Origin: Adiantum capillus-veneris | Taxonomy: Eukaryota; Streptophyta; Polypodiopsida; Polypodiales; Pteridaceae | Direction of reading: 5' to 3' | DNA length: 64,000 nt | NCBI GenBank assembly: GCA_014529385.2 | Contig: CM043965.1 | Location: 62,577,933-62,641,932 of the forward strand | In this document: positions 23,118 to 34,613 of the stretch, piece after piece | How the letters are laid out: each line of letters starts with the position of its first letter | Position numbering within the stretch: the stretch's first letter is position 1 | The notes under the pieces: generated by a model | Seen by the model: the letters and a program-made list of their open reading frames with translations, nothing else | Database searches by the model: none | What the model was told of the DNA's origin: nothing | Translations under genes and position numbers: made by a program

Positions 23118-23642
23118 TGTAGATGGCGGAGACAGTCTTAATAGGTGGGAACCGGCTCCTGGAAGCCGAACAACGGACCAGTCAGTAATTACCATGGCGG
23201 TTACCACAATAACTTCAAAGGGCTATAAATAGGACCCATTACATTGTAATCGGGTTGGTTGTAATTTTGGGCTGCTTATCCTTTGACTTCTTACTCTTAG
23301 TTGTGTGGTTTTAGTTCTGAAGTTGTTCCTGAGCTACACTATCTTCAGTTGTAATCCTACTCTGTAATCCTTAATACAGTAGTCGAAGTGTAGCTCAAGA
23401 ACAACTTCAGAACTAAAACTTCAGATATACCTTGTATTCATTCTTCCTGAACTCTAAATCTGAACACTATTTCCAGTCATTCAGCCTGTCTCTCCTCTCA
23501 GCAGATGTATTTCAGTTCATGTAACTATTCCAATTCAGTTTCTATCTTCTCTTCCAGTTCTACTGATTGAACTAACGAATCACCAATAGCTGTAAGTTCT
23601 AACACTGGAATCAGCTATCTAAAGAGATCAACTCCAATTCCA
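23118..23642 (+). repeat. 3' LTR of Gypsy-1 (525 bp) with internal inverted duplication
   Basis: It matches the 5' LTR along its length, including the GGGCTATAAATAGG TATA region. It also has 32 extra bases at 23387-23418, an inverted copy (one mismatch) of 23309-23340. The 5' LTR lacks this insert. Confidence 0.9.

Positions 23643-23699
<57 letters not shown>
23643..23699. repeat. (CT)n(GT)n microsatellite after Gypsy-1
   Basis: CT units to 23668, then GT units to 23699, beginning directly at the LTR end. Confidence 0.95.
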
Positions 23700-23700
<1 letters not shown>

Positions 23701-24269
23701 AGACTCAACGTATTGCTCGTCTATATGCTAGGGTGGTGCAAAGTTCCAACCTTACTTTAACATCCTTGTTTTTTTGGGCCGTTGGTTTCTTCATTGCCTA
23801 CCACAGGCACATGGCAAAGCTTTTTTCTTTACGAGATACACATGCAACGGTCAAGGTTTTTTTACACTTGTTGGTTTTTCTACACCCGCTTTATTTGCTT
23901 CCTTACCTTTTCAAGCTGCTTTATCCAATTAAGACCAACCAAGTGGAATACCTCTCCTTTCAAGGTTTCCAAAATTGCTCTTAGATAATCAAGGTAAAAA
24001 AATATCAAGATAATTTTTTTTGTTACTAGTAGAGCTAGCCGATGGGTTTATAGGAGGTGGTGAATGGAGGCATTGAAGTGGCTGATGCACTTTTGCCAAG
24101 AGTGTAGTGGATTGTAGAGGGAATCCATGCACTTCTGGACTTTCACGAAGCGCTACAAATCTTCTATGTCCCTGAGTGGGATACAACTGTAACGAACACG
24201 GGGTCTTCAATGAAGAAACCGTCATGAGATCCACAGCGGGGAGCTGGACGCATGAGATGCGAGGTAGGC

Positions 24270-24880
24270 TTGGTTGTCTGATTCTAAAGGGACGTGTCCG
24301 ACTTATCTTTTTTGTCCTAGTTTATTTTTCCCTACATGCGATTACTTTATAGGGTTTTGTTTGGGCATCATGGACAACAAAACACATGGGCTTGCGTGGT
24401 GGGTTCGAATCTAAGGGGGATGTTGATCCGCACTTTTTTGTTGGACGTTGATCGTCCTTGAGATTCATGCGTGCGTATGTCCACCGTTGGTACCATGATG
24501 GGTCTTTATTGAAGACCCATGTACTTAAGTCTTGTGTGTGCCCCCCCCCCCCGCCCCCCCCCCCCCCCCCCCCCGGGGTCTAAGTAACACGTGGTATTCA
24601 AGGATGTGGGAGTGTTGGGATCGATGCGTGGGAAGTGAGACATCGAAATCAAAAAGGCACTCAGCCGTTGGATGTACCCGAGTTTACTTTTTAAGTCCTA
24701 GTTTACTTTTCAACATTTTTGTTTACCTTATATGTTTTTGTTTTCATTGCTTGGACAACCAAATGCACATGCGTATGGTTAGGGCACTAGCCTCTCATGA
24801 TGATCGTCTGGGTTCAAATTCCCTTCCGTGCACCCAGCGCTCAATTTTTGGTTGCCGTCCATCGCCCTCGAGATTCCCCC
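24270..24880 (+). repeat. Two diverged SINE-like repeats with tRNA-like heads
   Basis: Both copies (about 24270-24470 and 24640-24880) share a TAGTTTA-type stretch, GGACAACNAAA and CACATG, a B-box-like block, and a tail with GTTG-CGT--ATCG-CCT-GAGATTC. The B boxes are GGTTCGAATC at 24402 and GGTTCAAATTC at 24814. The second copy also has an A-box-like TGGTTAGGGCACTAG at 24776. This pattern fits tRNA-derived SINEs. Ends and target duplications are not clear. Confidence 0.45.
24541..24574. repeat. Poly-C tract
   Basis: Twelve C, one G, then about 21 C. It may form G-quadruplex or i-motif structures. Its length is also prone to assembly error. Confidence 0.95.
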
Positions 24881-25262
24881 ATCTTCAACTGCGCAAACAA
24901 GTGACCGGTCCATGGCTCCATGCACCACCGTCCCCTCCCCTCCCAAAAGAAAAGTGGATCCGAGGCCTGGTGTATCCGGACGCATGTGAAAACGGTGTTG
25001 CGAAATCCTGAAGCGAGGGGATATAAAGTAATGTAGAGACTACATTAGGGTTCACAGACGGGGCCCGGGAGACCCTGCAGGCAGGGGCACCGGCCGAGCG
25101 CCATCGCCAGAGGAGCGGCTGCTGCAGCAGTGCCGTAGAATCCTGCGCTACCGTCTCACATCACCACCTTACCCTCCCTCCCTTTCCCTTGGACTTGCCT
25201 CTTTCTCTCAGCTCTCTGGGCTGCGAGAGAAGGCAGGGCAAGGCAGGAAGGGGGAGATCGTA

Positions 25263-25439
25263 ATGGGGGGCGGCATATTCCATCGCCTTGGAGAGCGGCG
25301 TCGCTGCTATTACTCTTTGGGACAGACCATGCCGCCCACATTTCTCCTCTCTCTCTTGGATGTATTACTTGCTGTTTCTTTAAATTCGCTTTTGATGCAT
25401 GCAGGGAGGAGCGTCGGCATGGCAATATTGTTCTTTTGA
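25263..25439 (+). CDS. Possible 58-residue ORF in a GC-rich stretch
   Basis: The ATG at 25263 opens a short frame to TGA at 25437. It starts MGGGIFHRLGERRRCYY and has a hydrophobic stretch, FLLSLLDVLLAVSLNSLL, in its middle, which could be a membrane helix. The surrounding 25040-25330 is GC-rich with CT-rich segments, unlike its AT-rich neighbours. It could be the first exon of a host gene or chance. No homologue is recognised. Confidence 0.15.
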   Translation: MGGGIFHRLGERRRCYYSLGQTMPPTFLLSLLDVLLAVSLNSLLMHAGRSVGMAILFF

Positions 25440-27223
25440 TGATGTGGAACGGAGTACTGTGCAGTTAATTGACGTATTAATAGCGTTATTTTTGCTATAA
25501 TCTGGATGGATTCCTAATGCGAAGGTTCCAGTCTAGAGGGCTTTTAATTATCTCACTGGTAAGCACAACTACCTTGCACATGCAGTGGCCCTAATCACGG
25601 CGGCCTTTGTGGTGATTTGGGTCATTGTTGATGAAAATCAAAATTTTGACGGGTTGTAGTCTTAGGTGCTGCATCAAGAGTGGTTGTTTTACCTTACAGA
25701 ATTTCTGTGTCTTCAATTTTATTTGACAATAGCAACTCACAGAGGAGCTTTTCGATCAGAGAGGGGCCAGTCATCTGGTGGATGTTGCAGTTGATTGGTT
25801 GAAAGCAATGTAACCATTTTTGTATTGGATCGATTTTGAAATCTACATTTTGTTTATTATAGTTCGTTTTTTCTAATTTTCAAGTTGTATATTCGTTGAG
25901 AGCAAGCTTGACGTTGCCAACTTGATAAACGAATTGTACCCTTGCCCTTTCCTAGTCATATTGTCTATGCGGTACTTTTTCCAGGTTGTGGTTTGTTGCT
26001 TGGAAAAAATTGTACAATCTTGGCTAAACGGTTTCCGAAGAGTAAGAGTCTGCAGGCTAAAAGGGTTGCTGAAGAGTAAATGCAGTATGAGGTGGTACTC
26101 TTGTGAAGATGTGAAATTCGCGAATTCATTTTCTTGAGTAAAGTGCTAAAGATGTATTGGCTTAAACCTTATCAGAAGGAAATTCTAGTCATATGTTTAA
26201 TGTGGCATGTTATTTTTGATTCTTATGGAATTAAAAGTGTGGGAAATGGTGGTCACTGATTAGTCCCGCAAGCACTGTGATCGCATGGTGTCTGGCTGGA
26301 AGTGGTGGGATTATGGCGGTAGCAGTGGAAATATAGGTATAGTCACTGATAGGTCATTGATGGAATGCTCCTGGCGGTCAATGCCATGATAGGCAGTCCT
26401 TGTTACAAGGAGTTACCACCAATGCTCAACTCAAATTTGTTTATGGAGCTCCCTTTTTTCAAAAGGGTTTCAAATTTGTTTATGGAGCCCCCTTTTTTTA
26501 ATAGGGTCTAAAGTTTCTATGTGTAGGGCTACCCCACGAGCCCTGCAAAATGAAGAGCTTGATATTGGCCGGAATGATAGCCTCGTACTGCTGATATGCG
26601 TTAAAAGGGCATTAAAGGTTTTTGCAATTGTCAGTCAACTCCAGTTTTTGGTGCGGTTTGGAAGATGTTACTGGGCAACCCTGAAAAAGATTGATCATCT
26701 CAACTGTACAAGTGCTTCCCAGCGGAAAGATGTCACCCTTACGATGATGGTGTGCAGGTCGTCTAAAAGGCCGGATTCCTTGGGGTTATATAATTCCCTA
26801 AAAGGTCCTCCAATGATGGGAGGGGGTCTATGGAAGAAATTTTGCTAATCTGGAAGAGGTACCCATTGCAGGTTGAAAGAAGTTGACTTTTAACTTTAGA
26901 AGCGCCCCCCAGTGGCAAGCCAGGTGACTCATTGATGACGGTGAGCATCTACTAATTCCATATGCGAGAGGTTCCAGACATTTTTCTCCCTACCTTGAGC
27001 GTCGATCAATACCACCACCAAGTTCCCTCTAATGATGCTTACTATCAGGCTCTTGCAAAGCCAAAGTTAGTAGTCGGTGTCACATTAGGGATGGATTGGG
27101 TATGTGGAAACAAGGTCATGCAGCGAGCATTGAGCAGAGAAGTAGAGGAGGAAGAGCAAAGTAGACATGGAGCTAGCTGAGGTGTGTGCAACAGGAGGAC
27201 AGTGAAAAGCAGGGTTTCATGTG

Positions 27224-27270
<47 letters not shown>

Positions 27271-29879
27271 TCTTGCTCTAAGCCCCATCTACCTATACCC
27301 GTGAGCAATTTTGTATAATGTTGGATTTCCTCTCCTCATAACAACGCTAAGGCCATGTTGAGGTGTCGGCCTCAGCCTTTTTACCTTATTTTCAAACTAC
27401 TGATTGTTGGGCTCTCATGCTACTTTCTTGTGGTATTGCACGGTTTGCCGCCGCTTCCTCTTTGCAAGAGACCTCAGCTGACGAAAGAAACCTGTAAGCG
27501 CAGAATATTGGACCATTCCTTCTACAAATGCTAGGCAACATTCCTGAAAGATGAGTTCTCTGCCCTAAAGATGTTAAGCTTGGGGCTCAACTTGCTAGTG
27601 GGTGCTATCTCTATGGTTTTGATACATGTCACAACCATAAGAGTGTTAGACATCTCGTACTTGTAGTGTTGCTTTTACCTAAAATTGATGGGCATTCTGT
27701 CAGCTGAGCAGTGTAGTTTTTGAACACAACACAGGACTGCGGTTTTTCCTCCCACCTTGTCACTTTGTCAAAGGATTACAAGACATTTCAGAAGTGTATC
27801 GGCGGTTGAACATGTCAAAAGTGGCAGGGCCTGATTGTCTGATTGTCTTATCTTTGGCAGGGCATGATTGATGCATGTCCAGTTCACCTGCCTGTGAGTT
27901 GGTTGTATCTTTGACGGATTGTCTACTAATCTAAGAACTTTACCCAATGAACCATGAATATGCCATGCTTTACTAAGGCCAAAAACCATACAAATCAATT
28001 CAATAGTGTTTAATAGTGCTATGGTTGAATAGAAAGTTGGCATTCTGGCTCCCAATGGTCATGGAAGTTTGCTATTCTTGGAAGGTGTCTTTTGGATGAA
28101 TCATGTAGGTTGTGGAGAGAGCTATTGTGAATCGTGTATTGGCTTGGTAGAGGAAGGGCACATTACAGGCCTTGCGAGCGTGCATATCCATCCACCAACA
28201 CGTAATTGCTTGCTGTTGCCCTTGTCGGGTTCACAATTCAAAGGAGAGGATTTCGACATTAAAGGAACCGTATGTTGAGAGCATTGTACCATGCACTACC
28301 AGCCCTTCCCGTCTGTTTTGCTCTTGGCAACTCTCATCGGTACCCATGGGTGAACCCCTCTCGGGTTAAGACCTCAAAATGGATTGCCATTTCGTAGAAA
28401 TGTCCCCAACACTCATTGGATTAGCTCAATTTAACTAAATCAAACACCTTCACCCTTTTAGGTTATATTATAAAAGGGAAGGGAGGGTACCCACGATCTG
28501 TTATTCCCTATAGACAAGCGTAGCTCAGAGTCGACATGAAGCAATGAAGGGTCAGAGACATTCTGTAAGCGGAAATTACAACTTCAATCTTGCACAATCG
28601 TAATTCAATCTGTCAACAGAATTTCAACTTCAATCTTGCACCATCTTAATTGATGCATGAATGGTCTCCATAAATGACATCAAAATTGTTAGTACCAAAA
28701 CCCACTCGCAAAGTTTTTCATTCTTCAATCCACACGAGGATAGTATAACATGTCCTACCATACCCACTAATCTTTCTATGTATCTAGCTGCTAGTCTTAA
28801 GTTTCATCCCTAGGTAGGACTTGCAACCTCGCTACCAGTTTGACAATGGTTTTCATGCCTTTGATACCAAGTGATGCCCTCGTTCGGGATGTCGGGGAAA
28901 CGGGACCGCGTCGGCTCACTTGCGTTGCAAATGGGACCTGCAGGCAAGCAAACGCATACACGGATGCAAGAGGGATACGAGAATGTGGGACGCAAACGAA
29001 TGATCAATATTGCAAGAAAGTGCCGAATACAAGGGACGCGAAGAATTGCATGAAAACGGGGCTTGCAAGTTGGGGGATGTGGCACATTGTGCTTCATTGG
29101 CCAAGGTGGTATTCCCTTCTTCGCCTTCATAGATGGCACCCACCTTAGAAAAAATGAAGTAGCCTTTGGTTTTTGTTGTGTTAGAGCTTCCATGCTGTAC
29201 AAGATAATTCAAGGTTTCAAGCGATCGACTATTGACATTGTTTATTGTTACAACTTGGACAAAAGTGACAATGTGGTTGATAACCTAGCAATAAGCACAG
29301 CTTGCGGGGCTTCAGTGTCACAATATTCATTTTTTTTTCTAGTTTTTCTCCCTCGAGTTGGACACTTTCTCAATCGTTGATTATATGATCAACAAGCTCA
29401 ATTTGCAGTGATGATTTTTGGTGACCTAGCGGTATTGAAATTATCATGGCTTATTATCTTCAAGTGAGGTGGTTTCTAATTGTTTTTAATTGGTGAGGGG
29501 TGATAGCTACGAGTCGCTTAACATCAAAGAATTTAGAGCATTGTAAACATTCATGATTGTTTAGAGTCTAATTTTGTTAAGTGAAATAAGAGTGTCACCA
29601 AAATGGATGGTATACTTGTGCTGTTCATGCAACAGTCGGCCAGGGGCCTAGTGAATGAGTAGACTTGGGACTTTTGCATCTCTTGGTACTAGATGGGAGT
29701 ACACTTGGTCAATAGGAGCAAGGTACCTATTTGAAGGGTTTGCGTACCTTCTGTCCTTAAAAGAGTTGGGTGACTTATTGAAAAATACCAAGCCACCAAT
29801 TTGTAGGAGAGAAGAGAGGGAATACAACAAAGAGACTGAATATTCCGAAGTAAATGGATGTGATACATGATTTTAAACA
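25440..29879. other. Region without recognised genes
   Basis: Short ORFs occur but none has a recognisable motif. The stretch holds a short imperfect repeat at 26430-26508 (CAAATTTGTTTATGGAG twice), a (CT)n tract at 27228-27263, and a duplicated phrase with CAACTTCAATCTTGCAC at 28580-28640. At 28863-28871 a GATACCAAG sequence precedes TGATGCCC, faintly like the junction of a minus-strand copia LTR, but no pol follows. Confidence 0.4.
27228..27263. repeat. (CT)n microsatellite
   Basis: About 18 CT units in a region without genes. Confidence 0.95.
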
Positions 29880-30520
29880 TACTGAAGATGTAGTCAAGAC
29901 ACTATAGACGATTTGACACTCGAAGGTAATGCTTACAAATGGTGGATGTCTCCCAAAGAGAAGGGCCTCTTACTACAATCATGGGCAACCATCGAAAATT
30001 TGTTCAGAAAAGAATTTTTGCCATGATTGAATAAGGTAGAAATTGGTTTGCACGGGAGAAGAGCTCCATGTGTTCGTATAAGACACTATTGAAGTATATC
30101 TCTCACTATTGTGATGTCATTGTCTAACTAGAAGGTCTTGATGACTTCTAGTACTTGTGTGGGTTTATTTGTGGGACGAGAGCTTAAGAAGCATATCAAA
30201 ACCTACTATTCCAAGATGCTTGAGGAAGTTATACTACAAGCGCATGTACACGATGATACTAGTGAGAAAGAATTGCGTAACTCACATTTTTGACATTGTA
30301 TATGGAAATGCATGCACACAACATGGACACGATAAAAAAAGTTTATAATAGTTGCATTTGGAGCGCCCAAAAAAATCCAAGGGGTCCTCTCTCTAGGTGG
30401 AAAACTTTATGTTTACATGTTTAGGTGGACATGGCAAAAAGGATTGTCTCAAAGGGAAATATTTGGCCAAGATAACAAGAAAGCAATCCTCATTTCTTCA
30501 ATGTTGAGGTAACACACACT
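29880..30520 (+). pseudogene. gag: Chromo-2 Gag remnant
   Basis: Readable pieces include LEGNAYKWWMSPKEKG and a following FRKEFLP, matching the W-W...F-x-x-F-x-P pattern of chromovirus capsids. Later comes a RELKKHIKTYYSKMLEE stretch. Near 30410 a degenerate knuckle (FTCLGGHGKKDC) keeps the last Cys, His and Cys of a CCHC motif but lacks the first. Stops and frame changes are frequent. Confidence 0.6.
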
Positions 30521-30769
30521 GAAGCGGTGCACGAGTGTTGTATAACTAATGTGGTAGTCGACGTTTGGTCCACATGAGTTTGTGTGTGCATGGGTCTATC
30601 CAAGGACACAGGTACTTCGAACAAGTTCATTAAATTTAAGTTAGTGAAATGACTCAAGTTGTTCTAGTCTTCGAATTCCCATTGTTACAAGGTAGCGATG
30701 ACGAACAGCCATGACGTCGAGGTCTAGAATCCAAGTAAGATTTTCTCAAGGAGAAAATCATTACTTAGG

Positions 30770-31330
30770 GTATGTTTTTATAATTGATTAGCTACACATG
30801 GATCAATCCAAAGTGGATATCATTCAGAGGTGGCATATTCCCTAAAGCCTAGAAAAGTTACATTTTTGCGGGTTGTTATTGAAGGTTTGTTAAACACTAT
30901 ACTCATATTGGTGTTCTGATGATGATGATGGATCAACTAAAAGTCAAGGGGAAACCCTTTCAATGGGGAGAAGCTCAACAACAAAGTTTTGATGCTCTCA
31001 AGGACACATTATCCACAACTCCTATTTTGGCTATTGTCGATTCTTAGAAGTTGTTTGTTTCAGAAAAACAAATGTTAGTAATCGTGCTATTGGAGTAACT
31101 TTTGCAGGAGGAAATGTCAATTGTAATTAAAAGCAAGAAGCTTGTTTTGCCCAACAAAATTATTCTATTTGCGAACCAGAACTCTATGCAATAGTCGGCT
31201 TTGAAGCCATGGGGGGAATTATTTGTATAGAACTTATCTAAGAATTTGTTTGACCATGAAAGCATGACGTAGTTTAGAAAACAAATTGATTTGAAGGGTC
31301 GAAAGGTGGACTGAGATTTTTCAAGAGTAT
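30770..31330 (+). pseudogene. pol: Chromo-2 RT thumb/RNase H remnant
   Basis: Fragments in changing frames match the thumb and connection (KGKPFQWGEAQQQSFDALKD, then LSTTPILAIVDS near 30960-31040) and a damaged RNase H. The polymerase core with its YxDD motif is missing. Confidence 0.65.
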
Positions 31331-32770
31331 GATGCAAAGTTTTAGTATCGCAAAGGACGATACACTGTGGTACCTAATGCTCTTAGTTGTATGGAATGTG
31401 CAAATGAGGGATCTTTCTCATTCCAATTTTGGTAGTGTGTCTTTAATCTCCACACTCAATTCTCGTCTTTCGAGTGATGAGTTGCAGAGATGGAAGAATT
31501 TTTGTATAGATAATGGATACCTACTCCACAAGGGGAGAGTGTGTGTACTGAGGGAAGTGGACATTCGGTGCCAAATTCTTTATGAGTGTCACGACAATCC
31601 AAGTGCAAGTTTTCCAAGCATTAAGAAGACTTATGCTCTTGTAAAACGATAGTTTCATTGGTTAGGTTTACATGGCTATGTTAAAGACTATGTCTTGCAT
31701 TGTCTGAAATGTCAAATAAATAAAGCAGAGTGCCTAAAGGCAGGAGGTCTCTTGCATCCAATAGAGATTCCTAATGGTAAATGAAAAAGTAACTCTGAGG
31801 ATTTCATTGTGGGTTTACCAACCGCTCTATGAGGTCATGACTCGATATCGATGGTCGTAGATTGGTTGACTAAACTTTGCAAGTTGATTTGAACCAAATC
31901 CACAATCAAGACTAGAGTTAGCCAAGTTATTTGTGAAAAATTTATACCGGTTGTATAGGTTTCCAAGTAACATTGTGAGTGATCATGAACTCAAGTTGAA
32001 GAATCACGTTTGGAGGTTTGTGTTCAAACGATTGGAGGCTTGTGTTCATCTTGAAACAAATGGCCATACATAACGAGTCAACCAAGTGTTGAAGAATATG
32101 CGTACGAGCATATGTTAGCCTTACAAAAATGCTAAGCATGTCACAACAAGTTTTAGTATTTTCATACTCATGTACGGTTTTCAACCTAGGTCACCAATTA
32201 CGATGGGGTTGGCGACTAAAAAGCTTCAACAGGTTGAGGATTTCCTTCAATACCAATATGGAAATGTTGAGATTGGTTCGTTGAAATGTTCAAAAACCAC
32301 ATGATTGGTATAAGAAGTATGTTGTTGAGAAACATTCACGAATTACCTTCATGAAAGAGCAAGATATATTTTATCTGTGTCAGAGCATTTTAAAAATTTG
32401 AAGATTCGGCCAACACCTATATTATCTCCAAGATATTGTGGGTCTTTTAAGATACTCAAGCGAGTTGGTGATATAGCCTATAAACTCTCATTTCTAACAC
32501 ACTCATAGTCAAGCGATATTCCATGTAAGTCGTTTACGTAACCGGTTACATAAGGATGGCAATAATACTTACCAAAAGATTTTGGTTGATTTCATTGTAC
32601 CTCTTACTTAGCTGCATGAACCTGAGCGTGTACTCGACTACCATGATCTACGTATGCATCATCATGTTCGTTGACAAACATTAGTCAAGTGGAAAGGTAG
32701 ATATGAGGAAGGTACTACTTGGAAAAACATTTGTGTTCTTAAAAAGAAGTTTGCCACTTAGGACCAAGGG
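31331..32770 (+). pseudogene. pol: Chromo-2 integrase and chromodomain remnant
   Basis: The HHCC region is visible around 31590-31740 (ECHDN...CLKC) and the core start in EDFIVGLPT (about 31797), which keeps the first catalytic Asp. Near the end, LVKWKGRYEEGTTWKN (about 32685-32735) is a chromodomain signature, which targets chromovirus integration to chromatin marks. Many stops disable the ORF. Confidence 0.7.
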
Positions 32771-32857
32771 AGGAGTAATGTTAGGCCAATGACAAGAGGT
32801 GATCGGTCGATCTGAACGTAGCCCAAGGTTGCCTATGAAGGGGTATGGCTGGGTGGA

Positions 32858-33133
32858 TGTTAACCAATGGCGTCCACTTCTAGTAGTCATGGGTCGGGCC
32901 TGTCGGTCCAATAGGAAAAGGGTAAGAGTGATCGCTGATCAGAGGCGTACTCAAACAGGAATATTCAAGGGTTAGTTGGCTAAGTATGGACGTTCAAGTG
33001 TGAATGGGGCGAGTTCATATAAAAGTCACCTAAACCTAAAAATCATTCATTCTCTCATTTGTGCAATGTAAGAAGAGTGTTCTTGCTCCATCTCCTTCTC
33101 CGTCTCCCTTGTGTACTAGTGTATGTGCGCGTG

Positions 33134-33202
<69 letters not shown>

Positions 33203-33432
33203 GAGCATTGCGGTGGCACGATGACGGCAAGGCGGTTGAGCGTAGTGAAACGACAGCTTTTTCTTCTCCGCAGCGAGGAATCCTCCACGACGGCAAGCGT
33301 ACAACGGTAAGTGACACACCATCGTCATCTTTGAGCTTACTAGTTTAGGCTAGTTGCATGCTTGGAGCCATCGTGGCTCGCACACAGTGCTAGGCAAGGC
33401 CCTTGCATTGATACATGCGGCAAAAGCCCACA
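32858..33432 (+). repeat. 5' LTR of Gypsy-2a, containing a (GA)n tract
   Basis: It starts TGTTAACCAATGG and ends near CCCACA, four bases before the primer site. TATAAAAG at 33018 is the likely TATA box. A (GA)n microsatellite of 64 bases lies at 33137-33200, and the related LTRs at 42847 and 60692 carry variants at the same position. The exact 3' end is uncertain by about 10 bases. Confidence 0.85.
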
Positions 33433-33436
33433 TTTT

Positions 33437-33454
33437 TGGCGTCGTTGGCGGGGA
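33437..33454 (+). other. Primer-binding site of Gypsy-2a
   Basis: TGGCGTCGTTGGCGGGGA differs slightly from TGGCGCCGTTGCCGGGGA, the plant tRNA-Asp complement used by many gypsy elements. Confidence 0.75.
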
Positions 33455-34613
33455 ATCACCCTGCACTAAGCTCAAGAAGCACTCTATGCTTCTTCTGTGA
33501 ATGTTTATGTTAGGAAGAAGAAGAAGTTACTTTCTGTAAGCTTTAATTTCTTGCATAGCCTTTGTTTTCTGCCAATGTTTGCTTTTACATAGTTTTTTAT
33601 AATTTGCACAGTTAGTAATTAGTAGTGAATGAGTGTTTTCTACCAATGTCTGCTTGCACACAGTCTTTACATAGTTAGTGAATAGCTTGTTTTCTGTGAA
33701 TGTCTGCTTTTACACAGTTTTTTATTTGCACAGCTAGTAGTTAGTGTGTTAGGTAGTGAAAGAGTAAGCAGTTAGCAAAGTAGGAAGCTGTACTTTGAGT
33801 TAGTAGTTAGCAGAGTAGATAAGCTTAGTTACCAGAGTAGTTAGCTGCAGAAGAGATAAGGTTAGGTTAGTTAGAAGAGTAGGAAAAAAGTTGTGTGTGT
33901 GTGGCTCAAAAAGACCGCGAGCGGCGACGGCCACAAAAGTAAAATAAAAACTCGAAAATATTTAAGCATGAGGTGTGAGCGTGCTCTACGAAAATTTTGG
34001 ATCGGGCCCAAGCCCAAGCTCAAGCCCAGGCCCAAGCCCAAACTTAGGCCTTAGTCCTCAGTCTTATGATATATACTAGACTCACTCTTATATATATAAC
34101 CTAGCCCCACAAGAGGGAATGAGGGCATGTGGGACAAGTTCCTTAAGTCCTCCACCATCCCCTTCACACTCACCCTTTGGACTTACTAATTCTATCCCTC
34201 TCCACCTAAGAAAAGACTAGTTTTAGGATTCCGAGGGCTATAAGTAATCGAAACGAGGGCTGTAAATCACGACACGTCCCTCTAGCCAAGATGCTCGTTT
34301 TGAGCTATAGTACGCTATATTCTGTGGCTCGGTTAAGAAAAGGAACCAAAAATATAAAAAAATGAGTTATAAACATCTAAAAAACTAGGTGAGCGGCCTC
34401 CACGGGCACTCACCAACACCTCTAGAGTGTCGAGGTCACATGCACCTACGCTCTGGTTGTGTGCTAGAGGAGGAGCACATCGAGAGTGTCTCCGTTTAGG
34501 CGGGCACTCATTATTCCTCTACCTTAGGCTCTACGCCCTCAGCGGGAACCCAAGGTAGTACCACTCAAGACTCGCATATAGCGTCTAGTGACTCTTCCTC
34601 TGACTACGATGTC
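33455..34613 (+). other. Gypsy-2a leader, with a short GCCCAA array
   Basis: No clear ORF is seen up to about 34480. GTTAGTAGTTAG-type repeats fill 33720-33890, and 34004-34043 is a degenerate array of AAGCCC/GCCCAA hexamers. From about 34400 the frame leading into gag becomes protein-like. Confidence 0.5.

Larger units (their letters stand above)
29880..32857 (+). mobile_element. Chromo-2, remnant of a chromodomain Ty3/gypsy element
   Basis: Plus-strand fragments of Gag, RNase H, integrase and a C-terminal chromodomain occur in the right order but with many frame changes. A purine-rich stretch (32761-32778) is followed by TGTTAGGCC at 32779, a possible start of its 3' LTR, which Gypsy-2a then interrupts at 32858. 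No 5' LTR was found. Confidence 0.75.

Noticed and set aside
24767-24830. A functional tRNA gene
   Set aside because: A-box-like and B-box-like blocks exist, but no acceptor stem or anticodon arm can be folded by eye. A SINE-like repeat is more likely.
28862-29250. A minus-strand copia LTR starting at TGATGCCC after GATACCAAG
   Set aside because: The primer-like match is weak (TGGTATCAAAGGC), no second LTR or pol is seen nearby, and the far end cannot be placed.
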